Source of the DNA: Peribacillus frigoritolerans | GTDB taxonomy: Bacteria > Bacillota > Bacilli > Bacillales > DSM-1321 | NCBI RefSeq assembly: GCF_030676415.1 | Contig: NZ_JAUUTW010000015.1 | Coordinates: forward strand, 62,001 to 126,000 | Length of the DNA: 64,000 nucleotides | Direction: 5' to 3' | In this document: positions 7,694 through 15,885 of the stretch, one piece after another | How the letters are laid out: the number at the start of each line of letters is the position of its first letter | How positions within the stretch are numbered: position 1 is the first letter of the stretch | Notes under the pieces: model-generated | Told to the model about the DNA's origin: nothing | What the model saw: only the letters and a program-made list of their open reading frames with translations | The model's database searches: none | Made by a program: the position numbers and the translations under genes

Positions 7694-7870
7694 ATGGTTG
7701 AAATGAAACAACTGGGAACCACTTTAGATGGGGCCGTTTATAGTTTAAGCCAGCTCCTTCATAAGTATTACCAATATTGGCCCTTCGGAGTCTTTCTTGA
7801 CTGTTTTCGAAAAATTTATATTAATATAACAACTTTAAAACATATTGTAATTAAAAATAAACTGTTTTAA
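7694..7870 (+). CDS. possible small protein (58 aa), doubtful
   Basis: A frame of 59 codons starts at an ATG behind a near-ideal RBS (AAAGGAGATGTA) and begins MVEMKQLGTTLDGAVYSLSQ. The second half is very AT-rich and runs close to the purine riboswitch that follows. I recognise no family. It may be real, a decayed gene or chance. Confidence 0.3.
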   Translation: MVEMKQLGTTLDGAVYSLSQLLHKYYQYWPFGVFLDCFRKIYINITTLKHIVIKNKLF

Positions 7871-7904
7871 AATGATATCTTTCCTGAGAAATTTATTTAA
7901 AAAA

Positions 7905-7978
7905 TATCCTTGTATAATATCAGTGATGATGGTCTGATAGTTTCTACCTGGCAGCCGTAATGCCGGACTACAAGGAAG
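7905..7978 (+). ncRNA. purine (guanine-type) riboswitch
   Basis: The P1 stem TCCTTGT / ACAAGGA closes a three-way junction containing GTTTCTACC, GCAGCCGTAATGCCG and GACTAC, the conserved purine aptamer core. The base that reads the ligand (position 74 of the xpt aptamer, in GACTAC) is C, indicating guanine/hypoxanthine rather than adenine. A terminator hairpin and a nucleoside transporter gene follow. Confidence 0.95.
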
Positions 7979-8054
7979 TATGAAAATAGAAGAGATGTAC
8001 AGGTTAATGTTGGTTCGCTTGAAAGAAGCTTGATCCACATAACATGTTTCAATG

Positions 8055-8117
8055 AAGGCTCTTACTTTTTCACACTTTCTTCCTGCGGCTGAAAGTGTAA
8101 AAAGGTGAGGGCTTTTT
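8055..8117 (+). terminator. purine-riboswitch terminator
   Basis: A long stem pairs AAGGCTCTTAC...ACACTTTC with GAAAGTGT...GTGAGGGCTT around a TTCCTGCGGCT loop, followed by TTTTT. It is the likely off-state structure upstream of the transporter. Confidence 0.85.
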
Positions 8118-8165
8118 ATATAAAAAATATGAATGGGAAATGATATATCCAAAGGGGATGAAATC

Positions 8166-9359
8166 ATGTATTTCTTATTGAATATACTAGGTGTTTTAGT
8201 TGTAATGGGCATCGTTTACCTATGTTCACCTAATAAAAGGAACGTTAAGTGGAAAGCCATTCTTACCTTGCTGGTTCTTGAATTTCTTATCACATGGTTC
8301 ATGTTATCGACTAAAATCGGGGCATGGGTCATCAATCTGATCGCTTCATTCTTCACCTGGTTGATTGAATGTGCGAATGAAGGGATTTCTTTTGTCTTTC
8401 CTTCACTTATGGCAAATGAACAAGTGGATTTCTTTTTTAGCGCATTGATGCCAATTATCTTCATTATCACGTTTTTTGATGTTTTATCATATTTCGGTAT
8501 ACTTACCTGGATCATTGATAAAGTGGGATGGCTCATCTCAAAAGTATCCGGTTTGCCAAAACTTGAGAGTTTCTTTTCGATTCAGATGATGTTCCTAGGA
8601 AATACCGAGGCACTTGCCGTTCTCCGCCTTCAACTAAGTGCGATTAAGGATCAGCGTCTTTTGACATTTGGAATCATGAGCATGAGCAGCATCAGCGGTT
8701 CAATCATTGGAGCCTACCTGTCCATGGTACCGGCAACCTATGTTTTTGTAGCGATACCTCTGAACTGCTTAAATGCCTTGCTGATAGCTAACATGCTGAA
8801 TCCCGTCGACGTCAGTAAAGAGGAAGATGTCGTTTATGTACCTTCTAAAGAGGAACGTAAAGATTTCTTTTCCACCATTTCCAACAGTATGTTGGTTGGG
8901 GCCAAAATGGTCTTCGTCATCATGGCAATGGTTATCGGCTATGTGGCGTTAACGGCAAGCGTAAACGGCATTTTCGGTTTCTTTGTGGATGGCTTGACCA
9001 TTCAAAAGATTTTCTCTGTCATTTTTAGTCCCTTTGCATTCCTGCTTGGACTATCCGGGCATGATGCCATGTACGTCGCTCAATTGATGGGAATCAAGCT
9101 TGCCACAAATGAGTTCGTTGCCTTGCTCGATTTAAAAGATAAAGTCAGTACACTGTCTCCGCATACAGTCGCTGTGGCTGTCACTTATCTGACGTCATTT
9201 GCCAACTTCAGTACAGTGGGCATGATTTATGGAACATTCAATTCCATCCTCAATGATGAGAAATCGAACATTATCGGAAGGAATGTTTGGAAGCTGCTGC
9301 TTAGCGGGATGGCTGTTTCCTTGTTAAGTGCCATGGTCGTTGGATTATTCGTTTGGTGA
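8166..9359 (+). CDS. nupG: NupC/NupG-type concentrative nucleoside transporter
   Basis: The 397-residue membrane protein contains FLGNTEALAVLRLQLS, SMSSISGSIIGAYLSM, GLSGHDAMYVAQLMG and YLTSFANFSTVGM, all typical of CNT (NupC) transporters that import nucleosides with cations. The guanine riboswitch upstream supports a purine nucleoside substrate, as for B. subtilis NupG. The ATG at 8166 is chosen because AAAGGGG lies 8 bases before it; an in-frame ATG at 8133 lies upstream of that RBS. A terminator follows. Confidence 0.93.
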   Translation: MYFLLNILGVLVVMGIVYLCSPNKRNVKWKAILTLLVLEFLITWFMLSTKIGAWVINLIASFFTWLIECANEGISFVFPSLMANEQVDFFFSALMPIIFIITFFDVLSYFGILTWIIDKVGWLISKVSGLPKLESFFSIQMMFLGNTEALAVLRLQLSAIKDQRLLTFGIMSMSSISGSIIGAYLSMVPATYVFVAIPLNCLNALLIANMLNPVDVSKEEDVVYVPSKEERKDFFSTISNSMLVGAKMVFVIMAMVIGYVALTASVNGIFGFFVDGLTIQKIFSVIFSPFAFLLGLSGHDAMYVAQLMGIKLATNEFVALLDLKDKVSTLSPHTVAVAVTYLTSFANFSTVGMIYGTFNSILNDEKSNIIGRNVWKLLLSGMAVSLLSAMVVGLFVW

Positions 9360-9368
9360 TTTAAAACA

Positions 9369-9403
9369 GGGGCATCCATTTTTATAAATGGATGCCCTCT
9401 TTT
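9369..9403 (+). terminator. terminator of the nucleoside transporter
   Basis: Stem GGGCATCCATTT / AAATGGATGCCC with a 5-nt loop, followed by a T-rich tract. Confidence 0.88.
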
Positions 9404-9408
9404 GTATG

Positions 9409-9446
9409 AAAAAAGCTGTCCTGGATTTTCCCATGCACAGCTTTTT
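9409..9446 (-). terminator. terminator of the CAP-domain operon
   Basis: Arms AAAAAGCTGT and ACAGCTTTTT; read on the minus strand the hairpin ends in a T run just past the CAP-protein stop codon. Confidence 0.7.
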
Positions 9447-9449
9447 GCT

Positions 9450-10601
9450 TTATTTCGTCAAATAGTTCTCCGTATAATATGGTTTATTTTCCTCATCGAA
9501 GGCAACTCCGACACCGAGCGATTCAAAATCCTTCTGTAATTTGTTTTCCCTGTGTCCAATGGAATTCATTAGGCCTTCATGGGCAAAGATACTGCTATTC
9601 TGACCGGCAGCCAGATTTTCCCCCGCCATTCGAAAATTGATTTTGTCATCTTCCATCCGGTCGAACGGGGATTCTCCTTCAAGGTTTGTATGGTTGAAGT
9701 ATTGATTCACGGCCATATCTGCACTATGATCCTGTGCAGTGACCTTCACTTGTTTATCCCATGAAAGCACTGAGAGATCATGATTGACCCGTGATGCATT
9801 GGTCAAATCGAATAATTGATATTCAAAGCCCTTCTTTAATCCGGAGCCAGCTTCTGCAAAATAGCCGCTCTTTTGCTTTTCGAGTTTTGCGTCGATGATT
9901 TGGATGGCTGTGACTGTATTTTTCTCATGTTTGTCATAAAAAATGGTCACATAACTATTATCCATTTCAAACATATCGTATTCTCCGCTGTCACTTCGAA
10001 TCTGGTAATAGACGTTACCTTTAAGCAGTTTTGTTACAGGATCCTCCAATTTCCCAGTCACGGTTTCTTTGGGAGTGCCGCGTTTAATGCCTTCCTTTGA
10101 GGAAATCAAATCTTGGTTCGTATATAAACCAACAACTTTATTGTTGGTATCGTAGGCAACCATGAAGAAGTTTTGATAATTTTCGTGATAGGCGAACCAG
10201 TCTACACCATATTCATTCCGCGTATTCCGCTTAGCTTCACCAGCCAATTTTTCTACATCATCTTTCGTGTCGCCCATTTCGATATTACGCACTGAAAAGG
10301 ATGCATCAGCAGGTGCTTCCAGTGCTGGTTTTTTCACTTTTTCCGTTTCCTGTGATTCTTTTTCAGAAGCGGTATCCAATGTTTCCGTCAGCGAGCCAAT
10401 CAGGCTGCTGACTCCAGTACTCAGTTTTTCCAAGGCAGTCGAAACCTCGGGCCCGTTAATAAAGGAACGAACATCGGCTGCAAAGGCATCAACCCCAGCT
10501 TTGAATCCAGACTCCTGAATATCTTTACCATATCCATACCATAATCCAGAGAGTAGGAGTATGAGGACCACAATATTAAACAATTTCCGCAAATCGTTCA
10601 C
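9450..10601 (-). CDS. CAP-domain (SCP/PR1) protein with CAP-associated domain, YlbC-like
   Basis: The 383-residue protein has an N-terminal membrane anchor (LFNIVVLILLLSGLWYGYG), a low-complexity linker to about residue 100, a CAP-associated domain (IEMGDTKDDVEKLAG to about 245) and a C-terminal CAP/SCP domain with LTNASRVNHDLSVLSWD, AQDHSADMAVNQYFNHTN and GHRENKL. It faces the outside. B. subtilis YlbC has the same layout. CAP domains lack an agreed enzymatic role. It is the second gene after a small membrane protein (30-bp gap). Confidence 0.88.
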   Translation of the reverse strand: MNDLRKLFNIVVLILLLSGLWYGYGKDIQESGFKAGVDAFAADVRSFINGPEVSTALEKLSTGVSSLIGSLTETLDTASEKESQETEKVKKPALEAPADASFSVRNIEMGDTKDDVEKLAGEAKRNTRNEYGVDWFAYHENYQNFFMVAYDTNNKVVGLYTNQDLISSKEGIKRGTPKETVTGKLEDPVTKLLKGNVYYQIRSDSGEYDMFEMDNSYVTIFYDKHEKNTVTAIQIIDAKLEKQKSGYFAEAGSGLKKGFEYQLFDLTNASRVNHDLSVLSWDKQVKVTAQDHSADMAVNQYFNHTNLEGESPFDRMEDDKINFRMAGENLAAGQNSSIFAHEGLMNSIGHRENKLQKDFESLGVGVAFDEENKPYYTENYLTK

Positions 10602-10631
10602 TCCAGCTCTTTCTAGGATATAGAATCCCGA

Positions 10632-10937
10632 TTATTGAAAAATCATCTGCATCACACTTAAAACAGGCGGGGCACATAACAAAAGTAGTGAAAACAGAAT
10701 GAGTATTTGTGAGGCCGCTTTTGGAAGCTTTTCCTTCCCTTTTCCCGAATACCAGCCACTGAACTGAAGTTTATTTCTATACCAGACGAATAATAAAAGC
10801 AGTATCGCAATCGGGCCTAGCCAGCCATACTGATTCACTCCTATGTTTATATATATGCCGTTTACAATAGTCGAAATGATTGTTCCGGCTATCCCAAATA
10901 TTAAAAAGATGCGTATCAATTCTAATAAGACCCTCAT
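10632..10937 (-). CDS. small membrane protein, unknown
   Basis: The 101-residue protein has three hydrophobic stretches: IRIFLIFGIAGTIISTIV, LGPIAILLLLFVWY and ILILFSLLLLCAPPVL, with a basic loop GKGKEKLPK between the second and third. It lies 30 bp upstream of the CAP-domain gene on the same strand, so the two probably form an operon. I do not recognise the family. Confidence 0.65.
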   Translation of the reverse strand: MRVLLELIRIFLIFGIAGTIISTIVNGIYINIGVNQYGWLGPIAILLLLFVWYRNKLQFSGWYSGKGKEKLPKAASQILILFSLLLLCAPPVLSVMQMIFQ

Positions 10938-11086
10938 ATGTCACTCCTTGGTTTTACCATTATACTTCTTGGATTACAAAATAAAAAACTTTAATGGTGT
11001 TGTATTACATATTATACCAAAAAGAAAGGGGGGAATAAAACAGGTGCTTAGGAGGGTGAAATTTTTTTAGGAGAATTCTTTATAAA

Positions 11087-11120
11087 CAAAAAAAGATTAG
11101 CCACTTAGAGCTAATCTTTT
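11087..11120 (-). terminator. terminator of the HxlR gene (bidirectional)
   Basis: Stem AAAAAGATTAGC / GCTAATCTTTTT around an 8-nt loop with A/T runs on both sides, 12 bp from the HxlR stop. Confidence 0.85.
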
Positions 11121-11131
11121 TTTGTTTGGGC

Positions 11132-11512
11132 TTATTTCAATTGATCATTCAATACACTTTCCTCGAGAACGGAAAACTTATCTCCATACACTCTTGTTAT
11201 GTGATTTTCCCCCCACGTACATAGTGCGGATAGGATACTTTCCAGGCTTTGTCCATACTCACTAAGTTCATATTCCACTTTTGGGGGGACTTGGTTGTAA
11301 ACGATCCGATTGATGACACCGTCCTGTTCCAGCTCCCGCAATTGTTGGGTCAACATTTTTTGGGTGATGTTCGGCATAAGGCGCTTCAATTCACTAGTCC
11401 GCTTTTTTCCGTGGGTCAGATGGCAGAGGATTACGCATTTCCACTTTCCGCCCATTACTTCAAGTGTCGCTTCAACTGATATATTGTACTTCTTTTTTTG
11501 CATGGTTTGCAT
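11132..11512 (-). CDS. HxlR family transcriptional regulator
   Basis: The 126-residue winged-helix protein contains VEATLEVMGGKWKCVILCHL, MLTQQLRELEQDGVINR and YELSEYGQSLESIL, the HxlR hallmark. The Cys at about position 30 matches the redox-sensing cysteine of some HxlR members (e.g. YodB/HypR), but this is not proof of redox sensing. It is divergent from an MFS exporter; a dyad in the gap is the likely operator. Two in-frame ATGs (11512, 11503) are possible; the AAGGAG spacing does not separate them. Confidence 0.9.
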   Translation of the reverse strand: MQTMQKKKYNISVEATLEVMGGKWKCVILCHLTHGKKRTSELKRLMPNITQKMLTQQLRELEQDGVINRIVYNQVPPKVEYELSEYGQSLESILSALCTWGENHITRVYGDKFSVLEESVLNDQLK

Positions 11513-11525
11513 ACTCTCCTTATTT

Positions 11526-11549
11526 TATAGGTACTAAAAGGTGCCTATA
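11526..11549. promoter_or_regulatory. candidate HxlR operator in the divergent promoter region
   Basis: The arms TATAGGTAC and GTGCCTATA flank a 6-bp centre. A second short dyad AGTACGTACT lies at 11559-11568. Both are between the HxlR and MFS genes. Confidence 0.55.
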
Positions 11550-11691
11550 TCACTTTAAAGTACGTACTGTTTTTTATTTGTATTATATCTCATAATAACA
11601 TTTGCACACCGAATTACACTGTACCATTTATAAAAAAAGTTGCTTAGGCAATTTCAATGATAGTACAAAACGACAAGAAGGAGAAGAGGAT

Positions 11692-12897
11692 ATGATTTCA
11701 AATAAAAATAGAAGTACATGGGCATTGCTGGCTTTAGCGATCAGTGCCTTTGCGATTGGAACAACTGAGTTCATCAGTGTGGGATTATTACCACTCATTT
11801 CTAAAGATTTACACATTACAGTTACGACGGCAGGATTGACGGTATCCTTATACGCCTTGGGGGTCATGTTCGGGGCACCTATCCTGACATCCCTGACATC
11901 GAATATGTCGCGAAAGACTTTATTGCTTTGGATAATGGTGGTGTTCATTGCCGGAAATGCATTAGCGGCTTCTGCGACCACGGTTGGTGTATTATTGATC
12001 GCACGTGTCATTTCAGCGCTTGCACATGGTATCTTCATGTCAATCGGCGCTACGATTGCCGCTGATTTGGTCCCTGAAAACCGCAGGGCAAGTGCCATCG
12101 CCATCATGTTTACAGGTCTGACGGTGGCCACGGTGACCGGAGTTCCTTTTGGAACCTTCATCGGTCAGCAATTCGGCTGGAGATTCGCTTTCATCATCAT
12201 TGTGGCAATCGGCTTGATTGCTTTCATCGGAAACGGCATCCTGGTCCCGTCCGATTTAAGAAAAGCTGCCCGGACCACGTTCCGTGACCAAATCAAATTG
12301 GTGACGAATGGCCGATTGCTGCTAGTATTCATCATTACAGCGTTAGGGTATGGAGGTACATTCGTTGTCTTCACGTACTTGTCGCCACTACTTCAGGAAG
12401 TGACAGGGTTTAAAGAAGGAACTGTGGCCTTGATTTTGCTAATATATGGAGTAGCCATAGCAATAGGAAATACCCTTGGCGGGAAATTCGCCAATCGCAA
12501 TCCTATTAATGCCCTATTCTATATGTTTCTTATTCAGGCCATTGTACTTGTGGTCTTGACTTTCACCGCACCGTTTAAGATAGCTGGTTTAATTACGATC
12601 ATTTTAATGGGATTGTTTGCTTTCATGAATGTTCCGGGGCTTCAAGTGTATGTCGTCATGTTAGCGGAGCGATTCGTGCCGAGTGCAGTGGACGTGGCGT
12701 CAGCCATCAATATTGCCGCCTTCAATGCAGGAATCGCCATTGGTGCCTACTTAGGCGGAGAGATTACGGATTCGATCGGACTGATCCATACAGCGTGGAT
12801 AGGTGGAGTCATGGTGTTTGCAGCAGTGATTTTAACAGGTTGGAGCCGGGCCTTGGAAAGTAAAGACCGTACCAAGCGAATGGACAAACTAGCATAG
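11692..12897 (+). CDS. MFS efflux transporter (AraJ/YdhP-like)
   Basis: The 401-residue protein has 12 predicted membrane segments. FAIGTTEFISVGLLPLIS opens the first segment, ARVISALAHGIFMSIGAT matches motif C of drug-proton antiporters of the AraJ/YdhP group, and NRRASAIAIMFTGLTVATV is typical of the same clade. The ATG at 11692 has AGAAGGAGAAGAG before it; a frame extension upstream lacks an RBS. It is divergent from an HxlR regulator, which probably represses it. Substrate unknown; sugars, purine analogues or drugs are reported for relatives. Confidence 0.88.
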   Translation: MISNKNRSTWALLALAISAFAIGTTEFISVGLLPLISKDLHITVTTAGLTVSLYALGVMFGAPILTSLTSNMSRKTLLLWIMVVFIAGNALAASATTVGVLLIARVISALAHGIFMSIGATIAADLVPENRRASAIAIMFTGLTVATVTGVPFGTFIGQQFGWRFAFIIIVAIGLIAFIGNGILVPSDLRKAARTTFRDQIKLVTNGRLLLVFIITALGYGGTFVVFTYLSPLLQEVTGFKEGTVALILLIYGVAIAIGNTLGGKFANRNPINALFYMFLIQAIVLVVLTFTAPFKIAGLITIILMGLFAFMNVPGLQVYVVMLAERFVPSAVDVASAINIAAFNAGIAIGAYLGGEITDSIGLIHTAWIGGVMVFAAVILTGWSRALESKDRTKRMDKLA

Positions 12898-12959
12898 GAT
12901 TAAAAAGTGATGCATGTTAGATAAAGCATGCCATGCGTATAGAGTATCAATAAAATAAG

Positions 12960-13016
12960 TATCATTGCATCCCTTCAGCGAATGATGGAAGGTTCCTTGA
13001 AGGGATGTAATGATAC
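12960..13016. repeat. strong inverted repeat between MFS and aldo-keto reductase genes
   Basis: GTATCATTGCATCCCTTCA pairs with TGAAGGGATGTAATGATAC over 19 positions (one G-U) around a loop of about 19 bases. No T run follows, so it is not a normal terminator; part of a third GATACTTA copy stands next to it. It could be a regulatory RNA structure, an operator pair or an unpolished terminator for the MFS gene. Confidence 0.6.
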
Positions 13017-13076
13017 TGATACTTAAGCGCATTACAATCGATAAACAATCAAGAAAAAATTTGGAGGTAGAGTATA

Positions 13077-13919
13077 ATGGTGAAAAATTTACAAGATACA
13101 ACAACGTTGCATAACGGGGTAAAAATGCCTTGGTTCGGATTGGGCGTATTTAAGGTTGAAGAAGGGCCTGAGTTGGTAAATGCAGTTAAAGTGGCCATTA
13201 AACATGGTTATCGCAGTATCGATACGGCAGCCATCTATGAAAATGAGGAAGGGGTTGGACAAGGGATCCGTGAGGGCTTAAAAGAAGCTGGTATCTCCAG
13301 GGAAGACTTATTCGTAACATCAAAAGTCTGGAATGCCGATTTAGGCTATGAATCGACAATTGCAGCTTACGAAAAAAGCTTAAAGAAACTTGGCTTGGAG
13401 TACCTGGATTTATATCTTATCCATTGGCCAGTGGAAGGAAAATATAAAGAAGCCTGGAGAGCGTTGGAAACTCTTTATAAAGAAGGAAAAGTAAAAGCGA
13501 TCGGTGTGAGCAACTTCCAGATTCACCACCTAAAAGATCTTATGGAAGATGCAGGAGTGAAGCCGATGGTCAATCAAGTGGAATGCCATCCGCGTTTAAC
13601 TCAAAAAGAAGTTCAGGCATTTTGTAAGGAACAAGGAATACAACTTGAAGCGTGGTCACCATTGATGCAAGGTGAACTTCTGGATAATGACGTTTTACAA
13701 GCTATTGCGACCAAGCATGGTAAATCAGTTGCACAAGTCATTTTACGCTGGGATTTACAAAATGGGATTGTAACGATTCCAAAATCCACTAAAGAACATC
13801 GTATTGTAGAAAACTCATCTGTATTCGATTTCGAATTGACGGGAGAGGAAATGAACCAAATTGATGCATTGAATCAGAATCACCGTGTGGGTCCAGATCC
13901 TGATAATTTCGACTTTTAA
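13077..13919 (+). CDS. yvgN: aldo-keto reductase, glyoxal/methylglyoxal reductase (YvgN)
   Basis: The 280-residue NADPH-dependent reductase has the AKR catalytic set: D in HGYRSIDTAAIYENE, the following Tyr, K in FVTSKVWN and H in DLYLIHWPVEGKYKEAW. VKAIGVSNFQIHHL and TIPKSTKEHRI are AKR signatures; the latter binds the phosphate of NADPH. Sequence and length match B. subtilis YvgN (AKR5G group), which reduces methylglyoxal. RBS TTGGAGGTAG precedes ATG by 7 bases. Monocistronic with a terminator. Confidence 0.92.
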   Translation: MVKNLQDTTTLHNGVKMPWFGLGVFKVEEGPELVNAVKVAIKHGYRSIDTAAIYENEEGVGQGIREGLKEAGISREDLFVTSKVWNADLGYESTIAAYEKSLKKLGLEYLDLYLIHWPVEGKYKEAWRALETLYKEGKVKAIGVSNFQIHHLKDLMEDAGVKPMVNQVECHPRLTQKEVQAFCKEQGIQLEAWSPLMQGELLDNDVLQAIATKHGKSVAQVILRWDLQNGIVTIPKSTKEHRIVENSSVFDFELTGEEMNQIDALNQNHRVGPDPDNFDF

Positions 13920-13928
13920 TCACGTATG

Positions 13929-13966
13929 AAAGAGAGGGACGGTATACCCGTCTTTCTCTTTTTTTG
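13929..13966 (+). terminator. terminator of yvgN
   Basis: Stem AAAGAGA...GACGG / CCGTC...TTTCTCTTT around TATAC, followed by a T run. Confidence 0.82.
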
Positions 13967-14075
13967 GATCTCCGCATTGGTGGGGATGGAAATGCTATAC
14001 CAACATTCGATGGCGTTTACAATGACAGCCTTCTAAAATCTGATTAGTTGACACAGTAATTACTCAGGTGATATA

Positions 14076-14093
14076 AATGCATGTGCATGCATT
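14076..14093. promoter_or_regulatory. palindrome upstream of namA, candidate operator
   Basis: AATGCATG-TG-CATGCATT is a perfect 8-bp dyad 25 bp before the namA start, close to the expected promoter end. In B. subtilis yqjM and related old yellow enzymes are induced by electrophiles, so an operator here is plausible. The regulator is unknown. Confidence 0.45.
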
Positions 14094-14117
14094 ATATGAA
14101 AAAGGAGATAAAAAATT

Positions 14118-15146
14118 ATGAATGATTTATTTTCACCTTATCGCATAAAAGAACTTGAACTTAAAAATAGGATCGTCATGCCGCCGATGTGCCAATACTC
14201 CGTCGAAGCGGAAGATGGTATACCAACAAACTGGCATCAGCAGCATTATGTAAGCAGGGCAGTTGGCGGCACGGGGTTAATTATAGTTGAAATGACCGAT
14301 GTGGAGCCTGATGGGCGTATTTCGAATCGCGATCTTGGATTATGGTCCGACGATCAAATTGGGGCTTTCTCCAACATCGTTAAGGAAGTTCATCAATACG
14401 GTGCAAAAGTCGGAATACAACTTGCCCATGCAGGCCGTAAAGCGGAGGATGCCGAAACTCCGGTGGCACCATCAGCCATCGCCTTTGATGAAACGTTCAA
14501 AACACCAAGAGCTTTAGAGACGGAAGAAGTGAAGGAAATGGTCGATAAATTCCGGGCATCGGCCAGAAGGGCTGTTCAAGCAGGATTTGACGTAATTGAA
14601 CTACATGGTGCACACGGGTACTTAATCCACCAATTTACATCACCGCTTACGAATAAACGTGATGACGAATATGGAAGAGACCTGACTAAATTCGGGGTGG
14701 AAGTCATTAAAGCCGTGAAAAGCGAAATGCCTGCCGACATGCCTTTAATCATGCGCATTTCTGCAAAAGAATACGTTGAAGGCGGATATGGTATTGAAGA
14801 AAGCATTGCCTTTTCACAAGTCTTTAAAGAAGCAGGCGTCGATATGTTCCATGTAAGCTCTGGAGGAGAAGGCCCGATTGGAGGAGACGGAAGACCTGGT
14901 ACACATGCTAGCTATCAAACTCCGTTGGCCAGGGAAATCAAAAAAGCTTTGGATATCCCGGTGATTGCTGTAGGTCGATTAGATGATCCGATTCTTGCAA
15001 ATTCAATCATTGGTAATGATGAAGCGGATTTGGTTGCCGTCGGCAGAGGAATGCTGCGAAACCCTTATTGGGCACTGGAAGCATCTAAAGCTTTGAATAA
15101 AAAAACGGAGATCCCTAAACAATATCAACTGGGCTTCAAACATTGA
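14118..15146 (+). CDS. namA: NADPH dehydrogenase NamA (YqjM), old yellow enzyme
   Basis: The 342-residue FMN enzyme begins LFSPYRIKELELKNRIVMPP followed by MCQYS; the Cys (residue 25) is the redox-tuning cysteine of the YqjM class. IELHGAHGYLIHQFTSPLTN holds the substrate-binding His pair, and AVGRGMLRNPYWA the FMN phosphate site. It reduces activated C=C bonds with NADPH. Size and sequence match B. subtilis YqjM. RBS AAAGGAG 9 bases before ATG. A terminator follows, so it is a single-gene unit in a run of stress/redox genes. Confidence 0.95.
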   Translation: MNDLFSPYRIKELELKNRIVMPPMCQYSVEAEDGIPTNWHQQHYVSRAVGGTGLIIVEMTDVEPDGRISNRDLGLWSDDQIGAFSNIVKEVHQYGAKVGIQLAHAGRKAEDAETPVAPSAIAFDETFKTPRALETEEVKEMVDKFRASARRAVQAGFDVIELHGAHGYLIHQFTSPLTNKRDDEYGRDLTKFGVEVIKAVKSEMPADMPLIMRISAKEYVEGGYGIEESIAFSQVFKEAGVDMFHVSSGGEGPIGGDGRPGTHASYQTPLAREIKKALDIPVIAVGRLDDPILANSIIGNDEADLVAVGRGMLRNPYWALEASKALNKKTEIPKQYQLGFKH

Positions 15147-15162
15147 AACAAGTTCATGCCTT

Positions 15163-15197
15163 AAAAAGCCGGCGAATATTATATACGCCGGCTTTTT
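15163..15197 (+). terminator. terminator of namA
   Basis: Stem AAAAAGCCGGCG / CGCCGGCTTTTT with an 11-nt loop. Confidence 0.9.
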
Positions 15198-15305
15198 ACA
15201 GTCAGGCTTTAGGGAATTTTCATAGGGAATCCATTATGTGATGTTTAACTGGAAATTTTGCTATAATGAAAAAGATAAATCAAACGATAATTCGAGGTGC
15301 TAATT

Positions 15306-15617
15306 ATGGAAGAAATCAAAATCATTACAACGGAAGAAGTGGAAGCTAAGCTTGAGGCAGGCGAAGCATTGGAACTTGTCGATGTTCGTGAAGACGAAGA
15401 AGTACAAGAGGGAATGATCGAAGGCGCGAAACATATTCGCATGAATGACATCCCGGCGAACCTTGACTATTTTGATAAAGAAAAAGAATATATTTTTATC
15501 TGCCGTTCAGGACGCCGCAGTGAAAATGTATGCCATTATCTTCAGGAACAAGGATATAAAGTGGCAAACATGGTTGGCGGAATGCTTGAATGGGACGGCG
15601 AAGTCATCGTTAAGTGA
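15306..15617 (+). CDS. rhodanese-domain protein (YtwF-like)
   Basis: A single rhodanese domain of 103 residues: LVDVREDEEVQEGMIEGAKH, the active-site loop FICRSGRRSENV with the catalytic Cys, and NMVGGMLEWDGEV. Small single-domain rhodaneses carry sulfane sulfur; the acceptor is unknown. ATG at 15306 follows GAGGTGC. The next gene, a tiny zinc-knuckle protein, starts within its stop codon. Confidence 0.9.
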   Translation: MEEIKIITTEEVEAKLEAGEALELVDVREDEEVQEGMIEGAKHIRMNDIPANLDYFDKEKEYIFICRSGRRSENVCHYLQEQGYKVANMVGGMLEWDGEVIVK

Positions 15618-15757
15618 AGTTCTTCAAAAAGACCTGTTACTTTTGTAAGCGTAAATCCAAGAATGTGACGGCCTATTTGAATGAAGAAAGAAAAAAGATC
15701 ATGGTTTGTTCACAATGCCGTGAATATGCGGAAAGACGCGCATATTTGAAGGTGTGA
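15614..15757 (+). CDS. 47-aa two-CxxC small protein, translationally coupled to the rhodanese
   Basis: A GTG start at 15614 overlaps the rhodanese stop (GTGA). The product begins MKFFKKTCYFCKRKSKN and contains VCSQCREYAERRAYLKV. The two CxxC pairs about 20 residues apart form a probable zinc knuckle; basic residues are abundant. A terminator begins one base after the stop, so the gene fits exactly between two signals. There is no separate RBS; coupling is expected. Function unknown; the sequence is clearly protein-like. Confidence 0.7.
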   Translation: MKFFKKTCYFCKRKSKNVTAYLNEERKKIMVCSQCREYAERRAYLKV

Positions 15758-15793
15758 AAAAAAGAGTCCTTTCATTATGAAAGGGCTCTTTTT
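15758..15793 (+). terminator. terminator of the rhodanese unit
   Basis: Stem AAAGAGTCCTTTCA / TGAAAGGGCTCTTT with a T run. Confidence 0.9.
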
Positions 15794-15885
15794 CCTGTAT
15801 GGACCTCTCTTAACGGGGATGCAAAAGTCATATGTTAAAATTAGGGTGCTGAAATCAGAAAATATAGAAAAAGGAGAGTTGAAGA

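Noticed and set aside
7835..8212. Minus-strand reading frame over the purine riboswitch
   Set aside because: It covers the riboswitch and terminator, has no RBS and no protein-like sequence.
11602..11691. Upstream start for the MFS transporter
   Set aside because: The 30 extra residues are hydrophilic and unlike the family; the RBS is directly before the ATG at 11692.
12960..13016. Intrinsic terminator of the MFS gene
   Set aside because: The stem is strong but neither strand has a T run after it; kept as an unexplained inverted repeat.
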